Assembly (NCBI RefSeq): GCF_025847205.1
Contig: NZ_JAOYTH010000023.1
Location: forward strand, 1 to 51,957
DNA from: Pararhizobium sp. YC-54
Lineage (GTDB): Bacteria > Pseudomonadota > Alphaproteobacteria > Rhizobiales > Rhizobiaceae
Direction: 5' to 3'
DNA: 51,957 bases
The translations under genes and the position numbers were made by a program. The notes beneath the pieces were generated by a model that ran no database searches, was not told where the DNA came from, and saw only the letters and a list, made by a program, of their open reading frames with translations. Shown in pieces: positions 18,803-26,270 of the stretch (positions are counted from its first letter, which is position 1; each line of letters opens with the position of its first letter).

Positions 18803-19501
18803 TCACGCCTGGGCCCCGATCTTGTAGCCGACACCCCGCACGGTCACGACATGATCCCGCCCGAGCTTCTTGCGCAACCGGCTGACATAGACCTCGACAG
18901 TATTGCTCTCGATCTCCGAGCCGAAGGCATAGAGCGCCTCCTCGATCTGTGCCTTGGAAATGATCGCACCGGGGCGCGAAAGCAGCGTGTCGAGAACCGC
19001 CCATTCGCGGCCGGAAAGACCGACTTCCGTTTCACCGGCAAACACCCGCCGATCGACCGGGCTGATCTTCAGGCCGCCGAAACGGATCACCGGGGAAATA
19101 TTGCCGCCATAGCGGCGGATGACGGCGAGCATGCGCGCCGAGAGCTCGCCGAGATCGAACGGCTTGACGAGATAATCGTCGGCGCCGCTGTTCAAGCCGT
19201 CGATCCGGTCGGAAATCTGGTCGTGGGCGGTGAGAATGATCACCGGCGTCGCGTTGCCGCCTGCCCGCAATTCCTTCAGAAGGCTGATGCCGCTGCCATC
19301 AGGCAGACGAAGATCAAGCAGGATCAGACCGTAGGAGACGGTGCGCAGGGACATCCGTGCATCGTCGAGCGTCTGCATCCAGTCGACGGCATGATCGGCG
19401 GCCGCGATGTGATCGCGAACGGCCTCTCCCAGAATTTCATTGTCCTCGACGAGCAGAACGCGCAAGCCGCTGGTCCTTTTATCGGTCAGCTTTACCCGCA
19501 T
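18803..19501 (-). CDS. OmpR/PhoB family response regulator
   Basis: 232 residues from the ATG at 19501, which has AGAGGGAA upstream. The open frame extends further 5' but without a better start. Receiver domain: acidic pocket 'VEDNE' (about 18-22), phospho-acceptor Asp63 in 'LLDLRLPDGSG', Thr in 'LTAHD', and Lys in 'DYLVKPFDLGEL'. The C-terminal winged helix has 'VGLSGREWAVLDTLLSRPG' and 'VEVYVSRLRKKLG'. It is phosphorylated by the kinase encoded 26 bp downstream. Divergent from it is a small membrane protein gene at 19808, a possible regulon member. Confidence 0.94.
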   Translation of the reverse strand: MRVKLTDKRTSGLRVLLVEDNEILGEAVRDHIAAADHAVDWMQTLDDARMSLRTVSYGLILLDLRLPDGSGISLLKELRAGGNATPVIILTAHDQISDRIDGLNSGADDYLVKPFDLGELSARMLAVIRRYGGNISPVIRFGGLKISPVDRRVFAGETEVGLSGREWAVLDTLLSRPGAIISKAQIEEALYAFGSEIESNTVEVYVSRLRKKLGRDHVVTVRGVGYKIGAQA

Positions 19502-19807
19502 TCTTATTCCCTCTTTGGAGAGCGCCGTCAAACCGCTTCGATGACACGCCAACGGCTCCGCTGCCGCCGTGCCACAGCGCGACGTTTCGGTGAAGCAATT
19601 GATAATCCTGGCGGCGTTGCAGCAGCGCCTGCAGTCGCCATCCCGGATATCTGGTCCGTTTTTCTGACAGAAACCTGAACGTGGAATGATGGAGGAATGC
19701 CTGCGCCGGTCGCCGCGCGAGCGGCGGCGCTAAACGGCTCTGCTGGGGCGTTCAGGCCCCTGTCAGCTTTGTCCCGCACGGTGCCGGCGTAGATTGGAGA
19801 TTGCTGT
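19502..19807. other. Divergent intergenic region between response regulator and small membrane protein genes
   Basis: 306 bp that must hold the promoter of the two-component operon. A GC-rich hairpin lies near 19703-19730 (GCGCCGG...CGGCGGCGC). A 31-codon ORF with ATG at about 19697 has a GGAGG only 1 nt away and no other support. No clear response-regulator direct repeats were found by eye. Confidence 0.35.
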
Positions 19808-19969
19808 TTGAAAGCGCGCCGAATTCCTCTTGGACTGCTCTATATCGCCGCCCTCATCCTGGTGGTCGTCCTGATCCCGCTCTTCCAAATCTCCAGCTCC
19901 CAGTCCCCGGTGCTGATGCATCGGCAATCGGCGGCAACGGCGCTGCGGTTGGACAAGATGAAGCTCTGA
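19808..19969 (+). CDS. Small single-pass membrane protein with TTG start
   Basis: 53 residues from a TTG at 19808, preceded by GGAGA (19796-19800) at 7-nt spacing. The translation begins MKARRIPLGLLYIAALILVV and ends ...LRLDKMKL before TGA at 19967-19969. It has a basic N terminus, one strongly hydrophobic helix (about 8-26), then a polar Ser/Gln-rich tail, the layout of a single-span or signal-anchor protein. It is divergent from the two-component operon and lies 110 bp ahead of the SDR. I do not recognise a family. Support is the good RBS and the clean membrane-segment topology; a chance ORF remains possible. Confidence 0.5.
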   Translation: MKARRIPLGLLYIAALILVVVLIPLFQISSSQSPVLMHRQSAATALRLDKMKL

Positions 19970-20079
19970 TACCAGTCCATCATCCCTTACCGGCGACTGT
20001 CTCCCCCGCAGGAAACGGGTGGCGGCGCCTTGCCCTTGCTGCGATTGAACCTCCCGCAACACCAAGAGGAGTTTCAATC

Positions 20080-20850
20080 ATGACCACACTTTCCAACAAG
20101 GTCGCCATCATCACCGGTGCCAGTTCCGGTATCGGTCGGGCAACGGCAAAACTGTTCGCCCGGGAAGGTGCAAGCCTGATCGTCTCAGGCCGCCGCCGAA
20201 CCGCCCTTGACGAACTGGTCGCCGAAATCGAGGCCGAAGGCGGCAGGGCTTTCGCCATCGACGGCGACGTCCGCGACGAGACCCACGCCCGGTCTCTGGT
20301 TGACGCTGCCACGGAAAAATTCGGTGGCCTCGACATCGCCTTCAACAATGCCGGCACCACCGGGGAAATGGCCCCGATCGCCGGTCTTTCGACGGCCGGC
20401 TGGCGGGAGACGATCGAAACCAATCTCACCAGCGCCTTCTTCGGCGCAAAGTATCAGGTGCCTGCCATGGCAGCGCGCGGCTCAGGCTCGCTGATCTTCA
20501 CCTCCAGCTTCGTCGGGCACACCGCAGGCATGCCGAACACCAGCGCCTATGCCGCCGCAAAGGCGGGGCTGGTCGGCCTGACGCAGAGCCTGGCTGCGGA
20601 ACTTGGACCGAAGGGCATCCGCGTCAACGCGATCCTGCCGGGCGGCACTGATACGCCGATGAGCTTTACCAATGCGCCGGGCGCCGGACCAGAGGTCCTT
20701 GCCTTCGTCGAAGGCCTGCATGCCCTGAAGCGGATGGCCAGGCCGGAGGAGATTGCCCGTTCCGTGCTCTACCTCGCATCGGATGCCTCGAGCTTTACCA
20801 CCGGCACCGCCATGCTGGTCGATGGCGGCGTCTCGATCAACCGCACCTGA
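20080..20850 (+). CDS. SDR family oxidoreductase
   Basis: 256 residues from ATG 20080, with AAGAGGA 9 nt upstream. Classical short-chain dehydrogenase/reductase features: nucleotide-binding TGASSGIG (12-19), NNAG (89-92), catalytic Ser143, Tyr157 and Lys161 ('TSAYAAAKAGL'), and the C-terminal 'TGTAMLVDGG' common to this group. Arg residues after the second strand ('SGRRRTALDEL') favour NADP(H). The substrate cannot be predicted. It may be cotranscribed with the small membrane protein upstream. Confidence 0.92.
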   Translation: MTTLSNKVAIITGASSGIGRATAKLFAREGASLIVSGRRRTALDELVAEIEAEGGRAFAIDGDVRDETHARSLVDAATEKFGGLDIAFNNAGTTGEMAPIAGLSTAGWRETIETNLTSAFFGAKYQVPAMAARGSGSLIFTSSFVGHTAGMPNTSAYAAAKAGLVGLTQSLAAELGPKGIRVNAILPGGTDTPMSFTNAPGAGPEVLAFVEGLHALKRMARPEEIARSVLYLASDASSFTTGTAMLVDGGVSINRT

Positions 20851-21366
20851 AAAAAATCATCCCCGCAAATCCCCGCCCCTCAAAACCGTGCCACACTCAT
20901 CCCGTCCTGCCATCGGATACACCGGAAAGCGTTGCCGGCGAGGCGGGGCCGGTGCCTTCGGTCTGTGTTTGAAACGCAGGCGCGGCCGTTGGGGCCTGCA
21001 GAAAATGGTTTCCCTCTCGTCTGCAAAATGGCGGGGCGTGCCTGTGAGGCACACATGAGGACCGGCGACTGGTGTGTCGAAAGACAGGCCTTTCGCGGCG
21101 AGACGGCGGAACAGCCGTAAACGCCGCCCCGTATAAAAAGGGCGCCGTCATCCCCGCAGAGAAATCGAAGTTGCAGGTAAAAACCACCGAGACGGGGCAC
21201 ATCGCGTGTCATTTACTACCAAACACTACGGCACACGATGTGCCCCGGCCGATCCTGCCAGCGCCCCGGCGCAAAAAGATCATCGCAGACCGCATGCCAC
21301 GGGTGCAACGCGCCGCGTGAATGCGAACGTCTGTCCCGTCCGATCTCACATCTCAGAGGGTATCCC
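20851..21366. other. 516-bp non-coding stretch before the Cys-rich hypothetical gene
   Basis: No convincing gene: frames here lack ribosome binding sites and overlap each other. There are several local hairpins, for example TGCCTGTGAGGCA near 21040, and an 11-bp perfect inverted repeat at 21194-21204/21236-21246. The stretch could hold a small RNA or a decayed gene. AGAGGG at 21355-21360 is the RBS of the next gene. Confidence 0.4.
21194..21246. repeat. Inverted repeat with 11-bp perfect arms
   Basis: GGGGCACATCG (21194-21204) is mirrored exactly by CGATGTGCCCC (21236-21246), around a 31-nt AT-richer centre. One extra base step would extend the pairing by several bases. No T run follows, so it is not an obvious intrinsic terminator. 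It could be a protein-binding or RNA structural element upstream of the gene at 21367. Confidence 0.5.
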
Positions 21367-21753
21367 ATGCCAAAACAGGATTTTTCCGACTATGAAAAAC
21401 GCGTCTCGGCCGATCACGAACGCCAATGCCGCAGCACCTTGACCATCCATAGCGTATGGCGCATCTGCCCGATCCGCAAATGCCGCCGCGACAAGGCCTG
21501 CAGCGGGGAAATGCGCGTCTCGGCGCATCAGGATCGCAAAATCCGCGCCCAGCGGGAAATCGGCCTATCCGGCAATGCCTGTGCAAAACTGCCCCGCTGT
21601 ATGGCAACGGCAAGTGACTCGGCCTTCGAAACATTCGCGGAGTGCCTCGACGATCTTCAAAGAGACCTGATCGCCTATCCGGACGAAGATCTGCCGAAAT
21701 TCGATCGTTGCCTGAAAGGCCGCGAACCACGGCGCGACACTGCCAACCCTTGA
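21367..21753 (+). CDS. Cys-rich hypothetical protein
   Basis: 128 residues from the ATG at 21367, with AGAGGG 6 nt upstream. The frame is open from 21238 but has no better start. The centre has '[20 protein letters not shown]' followed directly by CRRDKACSG, then '[10 protein letters not shown]': six cysteines in about 60 residues, spaced like a metal-binding or disulfide-stabilised module. The rest is charged, and there is no signal peptide, so a cytoplasmic zinc-binding role is the likelier reading. I do not recognise a named family. Homologues in other rhizobia seem likely given the regular Cys spacing. Confidence 0.6.
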   Translation: MPKQDFSDYEKRVSADHERQCRSTLTIHSVWRICPIRKCRRDKACSGEMRVSAHQDRKIRAQREIGLSGNACAKLPRCMATASDSAFETFAECLDDLQRDLIAYPDEDLPKFDRCLKGREPRRDTANP

Positions 21754-21808
21754 CTTTCATGGCCGATCGTCCGACTTCACAAGGGGTATCGACCAAGGAG
21801 TTCCGACC

Positions 21809-22555
21809 ATGAGTGAACAGGCCCGCAGCACCATCGACCAGGCGCAAGTCGACCGGTTTTCCGCCATGGCCGCCGAGTGGTGGGATCCGAAGGGCAAGTT
21901 CCGGCCGCTGCACAAGTTCAATCCGGTTCGCCTCACCTATATCCGCGACCGCGTCTCGGAGAATTTCGGCCGCGAGGCCAAGGCACTGCAGCCGCTGAAG
22001 GGGCTGCGCATCCTCGATATCGGCTGCGGCGGTGGCCTTTTGTCCGAGCCGATGGCCCGCATGGGGGCCGACGTGGTCGGCGCCGACGCCTCGGAAAAAA
22101 ACATCATGATCGCCAAGACCCACGCGGCCGGCAGCGGCGTTGCGGTCGATTACCGCGCGGTGACGGCTGAGGCCCTTGCGGAGGCCGGCGAAACCTTCGA
22201 TGTCGTGCTCAACATGGAAGTCGTCGAGCATGTCGCCGACGTCGAATTCTTCATCAGCACCTGCGCCTCGATGGTGCGCCCGGGCGGCCTGATGTTCGTC
22301 GCCACCATCAACCGCACCATGAAGGCGGCGGCACTTGCCATCTTCGCCGCCGAAAACCTTCTGCGCTGGCTGCCGCGCGGCACCCACCAGTATGAAAAGC
22401 TGGTCCGGCCCGAAGAGCTCGAAAAGCCAATCACGGCGAGCGGCATGGAGGTCACCGACCGCACCGGCGTCTTCTTCAATCCGCTGTCGAACCAGTGGAA
22501 CCTGTCGAAGGACATGGACGTCAACTACATGATCGTTGCCAAGCGCCCGGCTTGA
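21809..22555 (+). CDS. ubiG: Ubiquinone biosynthesis O-methyltransferase UbiG
   Basis: 248 residues. UbiG performs both O-methylations of the ubiquinone ring with S-adenosylmethionine, acting at the inner membrane surface. The N-terminal signature '[20 protein letters not shown]' and SAM motif I '[18 protein letters not shown]' (69-86) are typical, as is '[18 protein letters not shown]'. The start follows AAGGAG by 8 nt. ubiG is commonly divergent from lysC in rhizobia; here an 8-kb segment separates them. Confidence 0.96.
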   Translation: MSEQARSTIDQAQVDRFSAMAAEWWDPKGKFRPLHKFNPVRLTYIRDRVSENFGREAKALQPLKGLRILDIGCGGGLLSEPMARMGADVVGADASEKNIMIAKTHAAGSGVAVDYRAVTAEALAEAGETFDVVLNMEVVEHVADVEFFISTCASMVRPGGLMFVATINRTMKAAALAIFAAENLLRWLPRGTHQYEKLVRPEELEKPITASGMEVTDRTGVFFNPLSNQWNLSKDMDVNYMIVAKRPA

Positions 22556-22575
22556 TCCGGCCTTGCGGAGGCTAG

Positions 22576-23478
22576 ATGGAATTTCGATCCCCCGGCCCGG
22601 CAGGCGAGCCCGAACCGGTAGCCTATACCGGCATCTGCGAGGCCTCCGCCGCGGTCGCCCTCGACGACTGCCATTTTGCCGTCGCCAGCGATGAGACCAA
22701 CACGTTGCAGGTCTATCGTCGCGGGATAGCCGAGCCGGTGCGCGCGCTCAAATTCAAGAGTTTCATCGGCTCCGAAAAGTCCGACATCGAGGCCGCCGCC
22801 CGCATTGGCGATACGATCTACTGGATCAGTTCGTTCTCGCGGCCGGGCAACGGGGGAAATGCGAAGGGCCGTTCCGTCCTCTTCGCCTCCCGCATCGTAC
22901 AAACCCCGCAAGGCCCGACGCTTAAGCCGCTCGGAAAACCGTTCGAAGACCTGCGTGGTTCTCTGAAACAGGTGCTGCAAAGCCCCGGCACGGACATCAA
23001 CATCGAAGGTCTGGCGGCTTCGCCGGACGGTGACCTGCTGATCGGCTTTCGCGGCCCCCCCATCAGCGGCATGGCGCCGGTCCTGCGCCTGAAAAACCCG
23101 GCCCAAATCACGGAACTTGGTGAAGAACCGCGCTTCGGCGACATCCACCTGCTCGATCTCGACAATCGCGGCATACGCAGCATCGACTGCGCCGGCCTTT
23201 TACCCGCCACCTACCTCATCCTCGCCGGCCCCAGCACGCAGAGTGGCGGAAAAAGGGAGCTGGACGGAAAATTCGCGCTCTATTCCTGGACCGGCGACAG
23301 CCAGCCGCCGAACAGGCTTCCGCTCCGGCTGCCGAATGACTTCACGGCCGAGGCTCTCGTCCTCTATCCGGAAAAACGCCTCGCCCAGGTGCTCAGCGAC
23401 GACGGGCGCAAGGACAACAACGAAAACGGCATCGCCAAGAAAAAGCGCCGCTTCCGCAGCATCGACGTGACGTATTGA
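22576..23478 (+). CDS. DUF3616 family protein
   Basis: 300 residues with GGAGG just upstream of the ATG and 20 bp after ubiG, so probably cotranscribed. The sequence looks like a beta-propeller of WD/esterase-like type: repeated 'EASAAVALDDCHFAVASDE', 'NIEGLAASPDGDLLIGFRGP' and 'GDIHLLDLDNRGIRSIDCAG' segments with Asp-rich turns. I match it to DUF3616, a family of unknown function. There is no signal peptide, so it is probably cytoplasmic. No catalytic residues can be assigned. Confidence 0.7.
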   Translation: MEFRSPGPAGEPEPVAYTGICEASAAVALDDCHFAVASDETNTLQVYRRGIAEPVRALKFKSFIGSEKSDIEAAARIGDTIYWISSFSRPGNGGNAKGRSVLFASRIVQTPQGPTLKPLGKPFEDLRGSLKQVLQSPGTDINIEGLAASPDGDLLIGFRGPPISGMAPVLRLKNPAQITELGEEPRFGDIHLLDLDNRGIRSIDCAGLLPATYLILAGPSTQSGGKRELDGKFALYSWTGDSQPPNRLPLRLPNDFTAEALVLYPEKRLAQVLSDDGRKDNNENGIAKKKRRFRSIDVTY

Positions 23479-23532
23479 GCGATGCGATAATTTCAGCTTT
23501 TTTTGTAAGCCGATCAGGGTCACGATACGCGC

Positions 23533-23756
23533 ATGACAAAGCTTCTTGAACAGGCGGTAGCGACCGCGCGGAATCTCCCTCCGGAAATGCAGGACGATAT
23601 CGCCCGCATCATGCTCAGCGTGCAGGTGGCGATGAGAAAATGATCGAACTGTCACCGGAAGAGGAGCCTGATTTGATCGAAGCCCAAGCCGAAATGACGC
23701 GAGGAGAATTTGCCACCGACGCCGAGGTGCAAACCGTTTCCAAATATCGGCGGTGA
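23533..23756 (+). pseudogene. Frameshifted antitoxin-like gene remnant
   Basis: Frame 1 from ATG 23533 encodes MTKLLEQAVATARNLPPEMQ and on to 'IARIMLS', but stops at 23641. The next frame from about 23622 continues AGGDEKMIELSPEEEPDL and 'EAEMTRGEFATDAEVQTV' to a stop at 23754-23756. Joined, they give a roughly 73-residue protein of a type common in rhizobia and usually placed before a RelE/ParE toxin gene. A single missing base near 23620 explains the break. No toxin gene follows in the right place, so this looks like the eroded half of a toxin-antitoxin pair. Confidence 0.6.
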
Positions 23757-23931
23757 AGCTTATTCAAAACACGCGCCTAATTATCCCCGCCCCTCGCCTC
23801 TGTGATAAGCTGCAGCAGATCGACCCTGGTGAAGAAAATCACGTCCTGGATCGTTCTGTTCTTTGACATTCAGTATCTTGCAGCCAATCCGGATAGCTTA
23901 ATTCAATCCCCACTGTCATCGTGTAAAACGC

Positions 23932-24246
23932 CTACGGAAAAAGATTCTCCAGATCGCGCCGACCATCGATAACACGCACGATTTCGACGGCATTCACTGG
24001 CCCTTCGTCGCTATCGGGCACCGTCTCATAGAGAATGACGAAAGGTGCCTGCACGAGCATCCGAGCGGCTGGGCTGATCTCCGGATGACGCATACCCAGA
24101 CGCGGCTGGTCGATCAAAAGACGGGCCTTGCGATGAAGTCGCTCGTAGAAGCGCTCGGCGGCCTGTGGCTGCTCCCGGCCGATTTCCACATAGATACGGC
24201 GGATATCCGCCTGCGCCAGAGGCGACCAGACCAGATCAACCGCCAT
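23932..24246 (-). CDS. RelE/ParE superfamily toxin
   Basis: 104 residues from ATG 24246. The sequence '[52 protein letters not shown]' followed by '[16 protein letters not shown]' and '[17 protein letters not shown]' is the standard ParE/RelE fold pattern, including the C-terminal 'V-R-V-x-xGRRD' strand. ParE-type toxins poison DNA gyrase and RelE-type ones cleave mRNA; the sequence alone does not decide. It overlaps the antitoxin gene by 11 nt, the expected arrangement. All conserved positions look intact, so the toxin is probably functional. Confidence 0.85.
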   Translation of the reverse strand: MAVDLVWSPLAQADIRRIYVEIGREQPQAAERFYERLHRKARLLIDQPRLGMRHPEISPAARMLVQAPFVILYETVPDSDEGPVNAVEIVRVIDGRRDLENLFP

Positions 24247-24517
24247 GCGTCTGTGCGGCACGGAGGTCTTGGCGGGCTTCCTCACGCAGCTTGTCAAAGT
24301 CGATGGCAGTGGGCTTGCCGCTGGCCTTGCCCTCATTCCACAACTCGCTCAGCCTACGTGTGTCGGCTTGGCGGGCCTCCCATTTGGCAGACCAGTCACG
24401 CATGGCTTCGCGGACAATTTCACTGGTTGTGGCGTAAGCACCGGTTCCCACGGCCTCGCGAAGCATCGCTGCCTGCTGCGTTGTCACCGCAACGCTGATT
24501 TTCTCCACGTTGGACAT
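24236..24517 (-). CDS. ParD-like antitoxin
   Basis: 93 residues from ATG 24517. The ribbon-helix-helix N terminus '[44 protein letters not shown]' matches the ParD/CC2985-type antitoxins, which bind DNA and mask the toxin through an acidic, flexible C-terminal part (here '[23 protein letters not shown]'). The stop overlaps the toxin start, so the two are coupled. The promoter just upstream contains two palindromes, expected operator sites for an autoregulating antitoxin. Confidence 0.85.
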   Translation of the reverse strand: MSNVEKISVAVTTQQAAMLREAVGTGAYATTSEIVREAMRDWSAKWEARQADTRRLSELWNEGKASGKPTAIDFDKLREEARQDLRAAQTHGG

Positions 24518-24538
24518 TATAAATCTCCAGGCTTGAGC

Positions 24539-24588
24539 GGTAGGAAATATTACTACCAATTGTCGGTATTGCCAAGAAATTCCGACAA
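24539..24588 (-). promoter_or_regulatory. ParD/ParE promoter with two operator palindromes
   Basis: On the minus strand TTGGCA (24575-24570) and TAATAT (24552-24547) are separated by exactly 17 bp, close to a sigma-70 consensus and rare in this GC-rich genome. A palindrome GGTAG-N9-CTACC (24539-24557) covers the -10, and TTGTCGG/CCGACAA (24560-24566 and 24582-24588) flanks the -35. Both are well placed for repression by the ParD-like protein. Confidence 0.6.
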
Positions 24589-24669
24589 CATCGTCCCCGC
24601 CCTGCCCCCGTGCTAGACTTTCAACGTCAGCATATGGGCAAGGAGATCGGCCTGTTACCGGCCGCCATG

Positions 24670-25098
24670 TCAGTTCACATCATCAGGCAGTATCGGCAGG
24701 GCGGCAATCTCGATGCCTTCCTCCAGCAGGGACTTGGCCTCATCGACCGTCGCCTGGCCGATCAGGCCGCGCTGCTTGGCCTCGCCGTAGTGAATCTTGC
24801 GGGCTTCCTCGGGAAACTTGGTCCCGACATCCTCGGCATTTTCGCGGATCGCGGTGACCAGTTCGCGGATCTTGGCAACCGCTTCCTTGCGGGCCTGATC
24901 CATCATCAGCACCTTGGTCTCGTCTTTCTTGCGGGCTGTCGAAACCGAGGGCGCCATCAGCTCCTTGGCCACCGTGGCAGAACCGCAGACCGGGCAGGAA
25001 ACAAGCTTGAGATCCGCCTGACGATCGAAGTCGGCGCTCGAGGAAAACCATCCTTCAAAGGAATGGCCGTTGTCACAGGCAAGCGTGTATTTGATCAA
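24670..25098 (-). CDS. DUF1178 family protein
   Basis: 142 residues. The start is TTG at 25098, overlapping the stop of the nitrilase gene (TTGA), so the genes are translationally coupled. The N terminus '[26 protein letters not shown]' and the two-Cys motif '[21 protein letters not shown]' define DUF1178, small proteins thought to bind zinc through the CPVCG knuckle together with the N-terminal cysteine. Function is unknown. The end is acidic. In alphaproteobacteria this gene is regularly placed after nit and grxC, as here. Confidence 0.85.
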   Translation of the reverse strand: MIKYTLACDNGHSFEGWFSSSADFDRQADLKLVSCPVCGSATVAKELMAPSVSTARKKDETKVLMMDQARKEAVAKIRELVTAIRENAEDVGTKFPEEARKIHYGEAKQRGLIGQATVDEAKSLLEEGIEIAALPILPDDVN

Positions 25099-25952
25099 GC
25101 GGCCACATCCCCGGAGGCGCTAGGCGCCACCTCCTCCAGCAAGAACGCCCGGCCGTTCTTCAGGTTCGGAATTTTCGCCCGCGCGGCAGCGACTGCGCCG
25201 ACGTCGATATCGGCAAGAACGATCCCTTCGCCGGTGCCGCTGGCCGAGGCGAGAACCACGCCCCACGGATCGATGATCATCGAATGACCATAAGTCTCAC
25301 GGCCGTCTTCATGCACGCCGGCCTGGGCAGCGGCGATCACGAACATGCCGTTTTCGATCGCCCGGGCGCGCAGCAGGATTTCCCAATGCGCCTCACCGGT
25401 CTGGCGGGTAAAGGCCGCGGGCACCGACATGATCTGCGCGCCGGCTGCGGCCTGCGTCCGGAAGAGTTCGGGAAAACGCACGTCGTAGCAGATGGCGCAG
25501 CCAAGCTTGCCGAACGGCAGGCTCACCAGCCGCGCCGTACCGCCCGGCGTATAGGCAGCACTTTCACGCCAGCTCTCGCCATTGTCGAGATCGACGTCGA
25601 ACATGTGGATCTTGTCGTAATGGGTGATCTTGCCGCCATCCGGGCCGAACAGAAAGCCGCGATTGGCCATCTTGCCGTCGGCAAGGCCGATCGCGGTTGA
25701 GCCGACATGCAGATAGATGCCGAGTTCGGCGGCGAGCTTTGACGCGGCAGCAACGATCAGATCGTTGCTCTCGTCGCGCAAGGCTGCCTTCATCGCAGCG
25801 CGGTCGCGCTGCAGCGCACCGGTCATTTCCGGCGTCTGCACATAGGTGGCGCCCTGTGCGGCCGCGTCCCGAACGAGCCGCACCATGGTGTCGGCGTTCC
25901 GGGCCGGATCGACACCGGAACACATCTGGATCGCTGCGGCCTTGAACGTCAT
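25095..25952 (-). CDS. Carbon-nitrogen hydrolase, deaminated glutathione amidase type
   Basis: 285 residues from ATG 25952. A GTG at 25961 lies inside the ribosome binding site AAGGAG and is unlikely to be used. The nitrilase-superfamily triad is visible: Glu42 ('TPEM'), Lys114 ('HYDKIHMFDVDL') and Cys155 ('GCAICYDVRFPELFR'). The 'DKIHMFDVDL' context is characteristic of Nit1-like amidases that hydrolyse deaminated glutathione, a metabolite-repair reaction. Adjacent grxC is consistent with glutathione metabolism. Other omega-amidase substrates are possible. Confidence 0.88.
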   Translation of the reverse strand: MTFKAAAIQMCSGVDPARNADTMVRLVRDAAAQGATYVQTPEMTGALQRDRAAMKAALRDESNDLIVAAASKLAAELGIYLHVGSTAIGLADGKMANRGFLFGPDGGKITHYDKIHMFDVDLDNGESWRESAAYTPGGTARLVSLPFGKLGCAICYDVRFPELFRTQAAAGAQIMSVPAAFTRQTGEAHWEILLRARAIENGMFVIAAAQAGVHEDGRETYGHSMIIDPWGVVLASASGTGEGIVLADIDVGAVAAARAKIPNLKNGRAFLLEEVAPSASGDVAA

Positions 25953-25964
25953 GGCAGTCACTCC

Positions 25965-26222
25965 TTAAGCGGCGAGCATGGCGTCCAGCTTGCCGGCGCG
26001 GTCCAGCGCATGCAGGTCGTCGCAGCCGCCGATATGGGCATTGTTGATGAAGATCTGCGGAAATGTCGTGCCGCCATTCGACCGCTCGATCATCTTCTGG
26101 CGGACCTCGGGAGCATAGGTGGCGTCATGCTCCTCGAACGTCACGCCCTTGGTTTCCAGAAGTTTCTTCGCCGCGGAACAATAGCCGCAGAATTGACGGG
26201 TATAGATGACGACCGAAGCCAT
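25965..26222 (-). CDS. grxC: Glutaredoxin 3
   Basis: 85 residues from ATG 26222; further upstream frame is spurious. A compact dithiol glutaredoxin with the active site CGYC (12-15), the cis-proline motif 'TTFPQIFIN' and the glutathione-binding 'GGCDDL'. It reduces disulfides and mixed disulfides using glutathione. The usual CPYC has G in place of P, a common natural variant. It lies 12 bp upstream of the nitrilase-family gene and downstream of comF, in one minus-strand operon. Confidence 0.93.
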   Translation of the reverse strand: MASVVIYTRQFCGYCSAAKKLLETKGVTFEEHDATYAPEVRQKMIERSNGGTTFPQIFINNAHIGGCDDLHALDRAGKLDAMLAA

Positions 26223-26270
26223 GCGTTGACCTGCTCCTTTGCCGGCCCTGCGCCAGCACAATCTACCGTG

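Noticed and set aside
17445..19004. Histidine kinase beginning at 19004
   Set aside because: The extra N-terminal codons are out-of-frame translation of the response regulator gene. MTRRLILW at 18776 gives the expected membrane-anchored start.
19697..19792. 31-codon ORF with GGAGG immediately before the ATG
   Set aside because: The RBS is only 1 nt from the start, the product is Ala-rich, and a better candidate starts at 19808.
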